The position numbers and the translations under genes are program-made. From Geosiphon pyriformis (taxonomy: Eukaryota; Glomeromycota; Glomeromycetes; Archaeosporales; Geosiphonaceae): DNA of 56,217 nt. Positions 9,379-19,300 of the stretch are shown in pieces; positions within the stretch are counted from its first letter, which is position 1, and each line of letters begins with the position of its first letter. The stretch covers positions 1,614-57,830 of the forward strand of contig JAAOMT010000518.1 in NCBI GenBank assembly GCA_016748015.1, given 5' to 3'. The notes beneath the pieces were generated by a model. That model had not been told where the DNA came from, did no database searches, and saw only the letters and a program-made list of their open reading frames with translations.

Positions 9379-10929
9379 ATGGGTGATTATTTATATCTGC
9401 CACAACAATCAAAAAAATACTTTGAAGCACACAACAAAAACAATCTAGATTTTATTAAACTCAATTCTTTGTCTTCCTGCTTAATTTGCTTTTTCATTGA
9501 AAAACAATTCAGTAGAAAATTCCAAAACTTTTAGAATTGGTTTCTAAATGAACATTTAGCTAAAACCTATACAGCCTATACAACTTATTACTTTGACTAA
9601 ACTTATTTTGAAGACAACTTTAAAGAAAAAAATAACAGTATTAATCAGCTTTTATATTTCACAACCTTTGAACAACAGCTCTCTGATTCTGAATATCTGA
9701 ATCATTAAATTCATATTTGGATTGCTGCCTATCAGCTAACTAAAACACCCTTTGAAGCAGAAAAAGAAAACTATTAAACTGCTCCTGTTTTTAACTCCTT
9801 CTTAAGTAAACCAGAACATTTTACACAAATAGCTACTCTTGAACTAATGGCTAATGACCCCATACAACAAAATATTCTGATTGCTTTCCAAGGCATACAA
9901 ACTGCTTTAAAGTGAAAAAATAACACTTTACTATTTTTATTCAAAGGTAATATACAAGATTCAATTAAATGGTTAGATGACTTTAAAAAAGCTGCTACAG
10001 CCAATCAATATGATAATGAATACAAGTTCCAAATTGTTGGTAGCTACCTCCAAGGCTCTTTTGCTACTTGGTTCTCACAAAAAACTAATGCTGGTGCTTA
10101 CCAAAGAATCATTAAATGAGCACCAACAAATATTGGAGAAAAAAACATCTCTTTCACAACCTGATTTAAAACTAAATTTAGAACTCCCATTTTAATCTTT
10201 AAATGATGCATAAAACTAGAAAAAAGAACCCAAGGTCTTGGTGAAGTAGTAACTGAATATGCCAAAGTCATCAGAAAGTTAATTAAAAAAATAGACTCTG
10301 GAAAAAACTAGACAGAAGAGCAAAAGATTCATTTCTTTACAAAAAAATTGAGAACAGATCTGTCATATGCTTTTTGGTCTCTCCTGGCCTTAAAAAATAA
10401 TCCCACAATGGATATGGCTATTAAACTTGCCCAAAGAATAGAAGATAACCAAAGAATACATTTGGGATCCATTCTTCTAGTTTTTGCTCCTACTTCTGTT
10501 ATGGCTCTTGCTCTATAAATGGCTGCTATCTCTTTTGTCATCCAAATTCAAAACCCAAATAAACAATTAATAGATAAACTTACAGCAAATCTTGCTTGAC
10601 TATTAGAACCATTAGTCCAAGCAGTCAGAGACAACCAGCAACTATAAAGATCTAGATTTGAACCACATTTTAATTAGTTTTAGCAGTCTCCTTACTAAAA
10701 ACAGCAAAATCATGGCCCACTTGTGTGCTATCACTGTAGATTAACTAGATATTTCTCAAAAAATTGCAACAATCCTTTTTTGTCACCTCCAGCTTCTAGA
10801 AACAATGATAATTAAAACAACAAAACTATCAACAATAATATCCCTAATCAAAAACTCAATCATGCCAACATCAATTTCTTTGAAGAAAATTTTCTAGTTG
10901 AAGCTACCATTTATCAGTCTTTAAATTGA
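9379..10929 (+). pseudogene. Gypsy gag (capsid and zinc-knuckle polyprotein), many stops
   Basis: Starting at ATG 9379, one frame stays homologous to Gag to the terminal TGA at 10927. A retrotransposon-gag-like core is legible (WLDDFKKAATANQYDNEYKF, FATWFSQKTNAG, FFTKKLRTDLSYAFW, KLAQRIEDN). Near the end is a zinc knuckle, VCYHCRLTRYFSKNC (about 10722-10765), in which the expected His is Tyr. More than ten in-frame stops interrupt it; several sit where Trp is expected (IK*APT, TT*FKT, FK*CIK), consistent with TGG to TGA or TAG. The frame ends SLN-stop over a TTTAAAT heptamer, where the protease frame begins at -1. Confidence 0.8.
10920..10926 (+). promoter_or_regulatory. candidate -1 ribosomal frameshift site, T TTA AAT
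   Basis: The gag codons run CAG TCT TTA AAT TGA, so the heptamer TTTAAAT lies exactly in X-XXY-YYZ register with the gag frame and abuts the gag stop. Slipping back by one gives TTT AAA TTG ATA AGT, which is precisely the first codons of the 273-codon protease frame. In the decayed relative at 23345-23351 the same heptamer, followed by TAG, also joins gag to protease in the -1 frame. No downstream pseudoknot was worked out. Confidence 0.6.
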
Positions 10930-11744
10930 TAAGTGTACCTCCAAAGGATAAGAGTACAAGCCAACCAGAAAAAAACCCCTTTTATGCCTTTAACCTAACT
11001 GATAATGACCATGATATGAACAAATTAACAATTAATACTTCTGACTTAACAAGAAAGAAGAAAAAAGTTAAGGTTGATTTCATTCTAGATTCCAACAAAG
11101 CCTCAACTTCCACTGCTAATAACAATGAACCACTAAAGGCTAAAGTTTTTAAAAATCCTTCCAAGTTAGAACTTCCAGAAATTGTACAAAAATCTGGACC
11201 CTATTTTGTTGTGAAAAATCTTATGAAAACTCCAGTACATATTACTTTTGGCTGGTTAATAACCCATCTACAGTTTAGAAAAAATCTTTACAAATCATTG
11301 ATCCCAAAAAAGAAGACTCCAAAAATCAACAAGTGTTTTTGCCAAGCTGGATTTGCTGACAACTACAATTTTACTTCTCTAATCTGCAAAGCCCAAGTAG
11401 CTGGTTATTTTATTGATCTGATTTTAAACAGTAAATTATCTGTTAGCATTATAGCCAAACATTTTCTTAAAGTAATTAACAGAAAGATTAATGAACTTTT
11501 AATTAGACTAATGATTAATGTACATGATGACAAAAAAAAAGATCTGTGCATAGCCAAAGTTGTTTCTGTTTGCATTAATAGTATCAGCATTAAAACTGAC
11601 ATGAAAGTATTTAAAGCAAAAAAGTACACTATAATTGTTGGCAATAAGTGGCTTAAAAAAGCCAAAGCATTACTTGACTATAAACTTTGTGAGTTAACCA
11701 TCAGATGTAGTGAAAAGCCTATTGTGGTTAAGTGTTGTCATTGA
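10926..11744 (+). pseudogene. Gypsy pol, protease region (retropepsin-like), active site lost
   Basis: An open frame of 272 residues, entered by -1 shift from gag rather than by its own start (its first codon is TTG). Residues 1-130 are a charged linker; a stretch FVVKNLMKTPVHITFGWL is conserved in the decayed copy near 23610-23690. The retropepsin core is near residues 154-180: CKAQVAGYFIDLILNSKLS. The catalytic D-S/T-G triad expected there reads N168-S-K170, which G-to-A changes would explain, so the enzyme is dead. The frame ends at TGA in VKCCH-stop. Confidence 0.7.
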
Positions 11745-13130
11745 AAAACCCCTCCAGTATTCAAGCAGAACCAAGAAGAAAAACAATCAGATGAATCAAA
11801 TAATGATAAGAGTAATAAAGAAAAAAATCAAGAAAAACAAGAAAAAATTGCTAAATTTGTCTATACTATTTTCATCAGCAATGACAAGCTACTGGACAAT
11901 ATTAAAGCTAACAAAAAAAAATCATGATAAATGGCAAGCTAATCTGCTGGCCCTATTATAATATTTTCAGAAGAACCTTTGATAGAAAATCTGGCAAGAA
12001 AGCAAAATACAGCTATTAATAACATGGCTTTTGTGCCAGATGTTGATGCAATAAACCTTTGTATTCCCTTAGTAATAAATGCAAGTTCTGCCTAATCTAT
12101 TATAAAGATTGGAAGCCAATTAATTTAATACTCAGAAAAAAACTAAAAGAAGTACAGAAGTCCTTTAAGAATAAACCATCTAAAATCCAATCACTAGTTG
12201 TAGAACAAAGAGAACCTTCTCTTAAAAAAAAAAAGTGGACATTAAAAATCTGTTGGTTAGAAATAGTTAAATTATTTCAAAAGAAGGTGATATCTCTGGA
12301 TAAAGTCATATGATACAACACACTATCACTACCAAAGAAACTCATCTCATCTATTTGAAGTCTTATCAATCCAATCAATGCAATAATAAGTTCATCAAAA
12401 AAGAAATAAACTGGATGAAAAATCTTAGATTTATACAAAAAACCAAAAGTGAATGGTCTTAATTATAATAATATCCAAGAAAAGTGGAATCCTATGTTTT
12501 TGTGTCAATACCACTAATTAAATACTATTATTATAAGAGACATATATCTACTCTCCAAAATTGATGTAATGCTAAATAAATTCACTAGTGCTGCTTTCTT
12601 CTCAACTATTAACTTAACTGCTGAATTCTGACAAGTAGAGATGGATCCAGAAAGCAGAAAAAAAACTGTTTTCATTACCAAGTATGGCATCTATGAATTT
12701 ACAATTATGCTTTTTGGTCTTATTAATGCTCTTCCCACCTTTCAATACCTAATGGACAAAGTATTTGAATCAATAAAAAAAAACTTTGTTTTGGTCTACT
12801 TAGATAACATAATGATCTATTCAAAAACTTAAGATAAATATCTTGAACATTTGCAGAAGGTTTTTGATTTGCTCAGAAATGCTGGCTTTAAGATCAATCC
12901 AATCAAATTTTTCTTTGGACATCAATTCACCCAGTTTTTTGGTCATCTTATTACAAAAGGTAAAATCTTTTTTAATTCAGCTAAGATTAAAAAAGTTCAG
13001 AACATTAGACAACCAATAAATGTTTTTGAACTATACTCTTTTTTTGGTTTGGCTTCTTACTATCATAAATTTATCAAAAATTTCTTCAAAATCGTCTTTT
13101 TTTTCAATCAGCTACTCAAAAAAAATATCA
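11745..13130 (+). pseudogene. Gypsy pol, reverse transcriptase region, broken
   Basis: The linker at 11745-12300 is degenerate and frameshifted. RT homology starts at about 12305 (IKKEINWM...IQKTKSEW), passes FFSTINLTAEF*QVEMDP (12597-12650) and an LFGLINALPTFQ motif, and reaches the catalytic motif VYLDNIMIYSK near 12795-12828. The usual YLDD is YLDN, losing one catalytic aspartate through GAT to AAT. A TAA (CAA in relatives) follows at 12830. After it LEHLQKVFDLLRNAGFKINP and the connection region (FFGLASYYHKFIKNF) are open. The frame differs from that of the protease, so at least one indel lies between them. Confidence 0.85.
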
Positions 13131-13607
13131 ATTATCATTGGGACACTTATCAACAAAAAGCTTTTAAAATTCTAAAGAAAAAATTTGTTATTAAATCAAT
13201 CCTTAAGCAATCTGATCTGGACCAATCTTTTATCCTCCACACTAATACATCTGACTATGAACTTGGTGCTGTTCTCTCACAAAAAGATGAAGATAGCAGA
13301 AAACATGCTATAGCATATGCCAGTAGATTTTTTATACCAGCAGAAAAGAACTATTCAGTAACTAAACATGAATGCTTAGCAGTAGTTTGGGCTATTAGTT
13401 ATTGAAATTAATATCTTCTTGGTGTAAAATTCTTAGTAGTAACAGATCATCAAGCCTTGGTTTGGCTGTGTAATAAAAAAAAGCTAGAACACAAACAAAT
13501 AACTCACTAGATACTTCACTTGGATAAATTCAACTATGATATTCAATACTGCAAAGAAGTAAATTATCAAAATGCTGACGCTTTTTCTAGACTTATCATT
13601 CAGTGAT
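13131..13607 (+). pseudogene. Gypsy pol, RNase H domain, active site altered
   Basis: This domain degrades the RNA strand during reverse transcription. It follows RT in the same frame: FILHTNTSDYELGAVLSQ (the first Asp of the usual T-D-x-S is Asn), AYASRFFIPAEKNYS, HECLAVVWAISY (Glu kept), a TGA where Trp is expected, VVTDHQALVWL (Asp kept) and finally NADAFSRL just before TGA at 13605-13607. One catalytic residue and the open frame are therefore lost. Confidence 0.85.
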
Positions 13608-13659
13608 AATACAACTTCTTAACTAAACCAACTTAATTATTAGTAATATTCTCATAAAT

Positions 13660-14649
13660 AAACATAATAATAGATTTGGACAACTACTTTGTCTTAATGG
13701 AATTTTTGGGTAAAAGACAATACTTACCAGAATACACTTAACAGCAAAGAGAACATTTGTACAAACAATCAAATTTCTATTTGATCTACCAAAACCAATT
13801 ATATAAAAGAAACAAAAAAGATTCTGACTGCTTCTAAAGAATTATTAGATTTGAAAAAAGAGAAATTGTAATATATAACATGTACATTGACTTATTAATT
13901 AGACACTTTAGAAAAACAAAAACAATTCAAAAAACTTTAGCTTACTATTATTGGCCTACCTTGAAAAAGAACATTGCTGAATACATCAAATCTGTAACAT
14001 CTGTCAAAGAAGAGACAAACCCAATTACAAAGAAAATATCCATTCAATTTTTGTTAATCAACTATTTAACAGAATTGGTATAGATGTTGTTAGACCTTTA
14101 ACAATAACTTTTGATAACAACAGATACATTATCACAGCTACTGACTATCTTACAAAGTGGGTAAAAGCAAAAGCCACTCCAGACCAAACAACAGTCTCAA
14201 TAGCCAATTTTATTTATGAAGAGATTATTTACTGTTATGGCTGCCCTAAAGAACTTTTATTTAATAGAGAAAGAGTTTTTCTCAGTACACTAGTTAAAAA
14301 ACTTTGTAGAAAAATGGAAATATGTCATAAACTTTTTTTTTCTTATCACTCTCAAACAAATGGCTTAATAGAACATTTCAATAGAACACTATGTGAAACC
14401 TTAGCCAAAACCAGTGAAGAAACAAACTTATGGAACAAAGTACTGTTTTTAGCTTTGTTTGCTTATAGAACTGTGAATTATGACATAACAAGTTATGAAC
14501 CTTTTTATCTACTCTATGGATGCATGGCAACACTACTAATAGAAACTGACATTGAAACAATACCCTTTGAAGAGATCACAATAGGAAATTACAAAGACAT
14601 TTTGCAAAAAAGACTTGGTATCATTTTTGACTCCTTGGTAGAAGCATGA
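13660..14649 (+). pseudogene. Gypsy integrase, frameshifted
   Basis: Integrase inserts the element's cDNA. The N-terminal HHCC domain is readable (DLLIRHFRKTKTIQKTLA, YYYWPTLKKNIAEYIKS), but the first His is Tyr and both Cys are replaced (SVTSVKEE). A frameshift near 14083 moves the rest to another frame: GIDVVRPLTITFD and ATDYLTKWVKA carry Asp residues of the core, CPKELLFNRERVFLS has Asn for the second catalytic Asp, and QTNGLIEHFNRTL keeps the Glu. The open part 14314-14649 ends at VEA-stop and includes LFAYRTVNYDITSYEPF, the conserved C-terminal part of the core. Confidence 0.88.
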
Positions 14650-15022
14650 ATAATTGTTTTTAAAAAGATAAAACAGTTCCAAAAAAAGCTTAAGAAAAAA
14701 AAATTTATAAAACACTTTTTTTAAGTGTTGGTAACTTGGTATTAGAATACTGTTCAGACAGAAACAATGTCTATGATGATAAATTTTCTAGCCAGTAGAA
14801 AGAACTTTTTATAGTTAACAAAGTTTTGAACAATGGTTCTTATATTCTTTAAGATCAATCTGAAACAATTTTTAATAATTATTCTGTTCATGGTACATGA
14901 CTCAAAAAATATCATAAATAACCAAATTAGTTGCTTGTTGTAGTAATATCGACTCAAATAATTAGCAAAAATTAAGTATAAATAAATACACCATTCCCAA
15001 AACAGAGATATTTTCAATCAAT

Positions 15023-15427
15023 ATGAACAATTATTTTCTAAATCAAAACATTCAAAATGCCTTCTATATTCTCCATAAGTATTGGATCAAAAACTATTCA
15101 AATACTACTCTGATCATTGGAAAACAAACCACTATAACTGATAACAATAAAACACATACTGTTATTAGACCAAAGAAAACCATTACCAAAAGAGAAAAAA
15201 TTGGTAGCAAAATAGATAAATATCTGTTAGAAAGTATAACAGCAGCTATACTCTTACCTTCTAACACAATTGGAAAAACAATCCAAAAAATCTTGTCCAT
15301 AGACAAAAATTTGTCATATAGAAGACAATTAGAACTCTATAGTCACTTTAGAGAAATCATAGAAAATATAAAACTCATAAAAAAAACAACTTCAGAGATA
15401 CAGACAGAAATTTTGGGTATTATATAG
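15023..15427 (+). CDS. extra ORF between integrase and 3' LTR, function unknown
   Basis: An uninterrupted 134-codon frame starting at ATG 15023 (MNNYFLNQNIQNAFYIL) in a stretch where every other element ORF is broken. It is lysine- and isoleucine-rich with predicted helical segments, including TITKREKIGSKIDKYLLES and RRQLELYSHFREIIENIKL; no membrane segment or zinc motif is visible. Its position matches the extra (env-like or regulatory) ORFs of some Ty3/Gypsy elements, but nothing here shows an envelope protein. It may continue, after a stop, into 15494-15679. Being open does not prove it is expressed. Confidence 0.45.
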   Translation: MNNYFLNQNIQNAFYILHKYWIKNYSNTTLIIGKQTTITDNNKTHTVIRPKKTITKREKIGSKIDKYLLESITAAILLPSNTIGKTIQKILSIDKNLSYRRQLELYSHFREIIENIKLIKKTTSEIQTEILGII

Positions 15428-15637
15428 TTAAATATCTCAAGAGTTTTAACTATTGCTAAAAGAGCCAAAACTCTAATACAAAGATTTGGTCTCTTGTATA
15501 CAAAACTTATTTTACTTCAAGTATTATATATTCTATTCACAAAAAACTTCAACAAACTAGTTAGTTTTGAGTTAAATAAAACTCTTCAAATAGATTACAC
15601 TATAAATAGCTTGATTTCACCAAAGCTCAATCTTTTT

Positions 15638-15648
15638 GAAGAGGATAA
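15638..15648 (+). other. putative polypurine tract
   Basis: The purine-rich GAAGAGGATAA directly precedes the 3' LTR start at 15649, the place where plus-strand DNA synthesis is primed in LTR elements. It is short and one T interrupts it, so the call rests mainly on position. Confidence 0.45.
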
Positions 15649-16361
15649 TATTACAGTTAAAACCTATAATTTTTATTAATTATTATATGTATTAGTCACT
15701 GATGTTATATAATTAGCCACTCTATTTTTAGATAGTGATTATTGACCTGATCAATGACCTGACTGTTAATCTAATCATTGATCTGATCATTAACTTAATT
15801 ATTAATCTAGTCATTGACCTAATCATTGACTATTTTTGATAGCTATATAAGTAATGAATCTCTTAGCTGTAGAAAAGCATATAAGAATAAAAGAAATAAA
15901 AGAAATAAAATAACAACTTTATCTCAATCCTTCTCTTATTACTAATTTTTTTTTCCTTACCTTCAAGTATTTGAACATTTTGGAATAAAAGATTACTTGT
16001 TAGCATTTACCTATTCTTTTCTGAAATGTATAATTACAATATTTGAAGATTATTGAATAAAATATGACTGAAAAGTACATTTAATACTTAATATTAAATT
16101 CTAAGAGTGCCAATATGAGGCATAGAATTATACCAGTATGTAATTATTTGTTGACAGTACAGACTATTTTTTTATCTTTAGATTCCCCAGTTATCTTTTA
16201 AAAAGTATAGTAACTGAAATATTTTATAAGACTGATCTCACATATTGAATCCATACTTATTCAATTTACTCTTTGAAGTTAAATTCTCTTTGATTACTTT
16301 TATTACCTTACAATCTTGTTTTTTCTTGCTATTTATTAGCTTGTTACTCCAACTCATAACA
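15649..16361 (+). repeat. 3' LTR of the Gypsy element
   Basis: Aligns with 8626-9327 over its whole length. The start is weathered (TATTACAGTTAAAAC against TGTTATGATTGAAAC); the end CCAACTCATAACA agrees apart from transitions. The conserved TATA-like GCTATATAAGTAATGAATCTC lies at about 15841-15861. The differences between the LTRs show the insertion is old or has mutated quickly. Confidence 0.9.
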
Positions 16362-16365
16362 ATAT

Positions 16366-19300
16366 TATTAATAGATATAAAATCAAATTAGATTCAAAAA
16401 AATTAGTGCTATTAAATATTTTAAGGTTTTTAAAATACTACAAAATTAATATTTTATTACAAAAAATTTTTAAATTTGTTAAATTTTAATAAATTGCAAA
16501 CCAATAAAATATTTTTAATATTTTCAAAAAACAATTAAAAATCATTTTAATCTTAACTTACTTAAATTTTAACAAAATATTTTAACTAGTTATTAATGTT
16601 TTATATATAGTTTTTAGTACTATTTTATCTTAATTAAACAATAATAACAATAAAAAAATAATTATTTACATTAATAGAATATTGAAATTAGCAAAATAAA
16701 ATTACTTTGTTATAGAATTAAAAACAGCCATTGTAATTTGGGCTCTTATCTATTTTAATTTATATTTTAAGTTCAAAAAATATTTACAGTTTTAAAAATT
16801 TGGTTTTTAAGCAAAAAAATTACTTACAATATTAAATAAAACAATATTTTATATATATAATTAAAATTACAAAAATTCAAACAATTTATTTAATTAATTT
16901 AAAAATATTAGAATATTATTTTTGGTTTTATATGTAAAAAATATTTTTAATATATTAAATTTTGTAATAACTGTTAAAAAAAAGTTTATTTTACAAAATT
17001 TTTAAATTCAATTAAAATTAAAAAATCTTAATTTTTATCATACTATCTACAAATAAATAGATTTGTAAAATGGTTTAATAAAATATTTTGTAAATTATTA
17101 GCTAGAATCTTAATTAATTTTAAGCAAAAATAAGATATTTTTATTTTATTAATATTATTAGTTTATAAAACACTAAAACAAAACACAACAAAACATATTT
17201 TAGTTAATCTAATTTATGAAAAAACAACAAGATTACTAGTTAGTTTTTTAGTAAAAATTTATTTAATTTAGTTAATTTCAAAAAAAAAATTATAAGAAAT
17301 CATTTAATAAAAAGCTTATATATTTTTTAACACTTTAAAATAATAATAATAAAGTGTAACTATTTATATTAAATATTCTTAAGCTTAATAATAAAAAATA
17401 GCATAACAATAAATTATTATTTGTTACTAATAAGTTTAATGTTAAAAACAAAGTTTTTTTTATATAGAATTAAGATTAAAAAACAATAAAATGAAAATTT
17501 TAATTATAAATAAAATAAATTATTTTATTTATATAAAATTTTAAAAAAATATTATACAAATTAAGACTTAATAGTAAAGTTTTAAAAAAGTTGTATATAT
17601 TAACAGACTGAAATATTATCATTTAAAAACCAATTTTAAGTTTTTAATTTTACAGATTAGTATATAATTTTTTTTAATTATTCAAAAATATTTTTTAAGA
17701 CTTAAATTGATAATTATTATTAAACAACTTTCAAACTTAAATATTTAAAATTCAATTATTTTATATTTTATTTTTTATAATTTAAAGATAGCAGAAACAA
17801 AAACATAAAAAAAAATTACATAAAAACCCAATATAAAACTCTTATATTAAAAAATAATAATAAATAATATATATTAAATTTATTTTTATCACAAATTTAT
17901 TTTTATTATAATTATTTTTCAAAACATTTAACAAATATTTTAAAACCTTAAAAAACCTTTCTAAATTATTTATAACAATTATTTGAAAACAAATTAATTA
18001 TATTTAAACAAAACTTATTATAGTTTTAATAATAAATACATAAAATTATTACTATATAAAAGAAAAACAAAAAGTTATTCTGAAGTTTATTTATTAGAAC
18101 TTTTAAAACAAGCTTTAAGAAAAAATATATTGTTTGTTTTTATTGATATATTTCCAAATACTACAATTTAACAAAAATTTCAATAGTGTTTTAATAAACA
18201 GAACAATAAATATTCTTTAATTTATAAATATTTTTGTATTAAAAAAATATTTTATAAAAGAAAACTGAAACTTAAAACAACAAATTTTATACTAAAAACT
18301 ATATAAAAGCAAATATACAATAAATTTAAAACAACAGCTAGACCAATAAACATTTGTTATAAAATTAAAGCAGTTTTAAAACTTTATAATCTATTTTATA
18401 TCTGTAAAAATGTTTTACAAAACTTAATTTTACAACTTTTAAAGCTTTAATATATTAAAAAACTTACAAAACTGAAATTTTAACAATTTTCAAACCAAAT
18501 TATTTTAATAATTTTAGATTACTATTTAAAAATTACAAAATAGTACTTAGAATTCAATTTTAAAGAAAAAATTATTTTACTAATAAAAATTTGAACTATT
18601 AATTAACATAAAATTACTCTTATAATTTATATTATTAATTAACATATATTATTATTTTAAATTATTACTTATTATATTACTAAATTATTAAGTATTATTA
18701 TTAATTAATAATTTGATTTATACAAAACACAAACTAATTAATTTGTAATAATTAGATTATACAATATACTAAATTATATAATATTTAAAAATTTGTCAAA
18801 ATATTTTAGTAATTTAACAAAATATTTAATAGTATAGTAAAATAATTATAATTTACAAAAATGATTTGTAGTTTACCAAAATAAATCTTTAAATTTGCAA
18901 AATATTAGAAAAATAAAAAATATTAGATTATAAAATAGTATTATAACAAATTGTATAAAAAAAAGCTTTTTCTTTTAAAAAAAGTATTTTAACTAAAATT
19001 ATTTTTTTTAGTATTAATTTTGGTTCAGAAAACTATTATAAATTTATTCAAATAAAAATTTATCTTGAAAACCCAAAATTTTTAATCATTATTATTTCGA
19101 AATTACCAAAAATTAAAATTAATATTTTGAAATTAATTAACTATCAATTTTAGTAATTATTAGTACTTCTAAGCTTAAACTTTTGAGATCATATTTTTAT
19201 TTTTATTTTTTTAATTTTTTTTAGTTTTTTTATATTATTAATTAATCTACAGTCAAAATATTTTTTAAAAGAATTGACTTTTATAGCAAAATAACTACAC

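Larger units (their letters stand above)
8622..16365 (+). mobile_element. Ty3/Gypsy LTR retrotransposon, complete but inactive
   Basis: Two LTRs (8626-9327 and 15649-16361) flank gag, protease, RT, RNase H and integrase in the order that defines Ty3/Gypsy. A 4-bp ATAT lies outside both ends (8622-8625 and 16362-16365) and may be the target-site duplication, though AT richness weakens that. The element proper is about 7.7 kb. Every enzymatic domain has lost at least one key residue, mostly by G-to-A or C-to-T change, and CpG is nearly absent. It cannot be autonomous now. A decayed relative of the gag-protease part lies at 21960-23830. Confidence 0.93.

Noticed and set aside
9379-10929. TGA read as Trp (a mitochondrial or mycoplasma-like genetic code)
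   Set aside because: Several TGAs do fall where Trp is expected, but TAA and TAG interrupt the same frames, Asp/His residues have changed by the same kind of transition, and the intact pirin gene uses the standard code with a spliceosomal intron.
14754-15017. Minus-strand frame between integrase and the extra ORF
   Set aside because: Opposite to the element's transcription and of generic AT-rich composition; could be an antisense ORF but nothing supports it.
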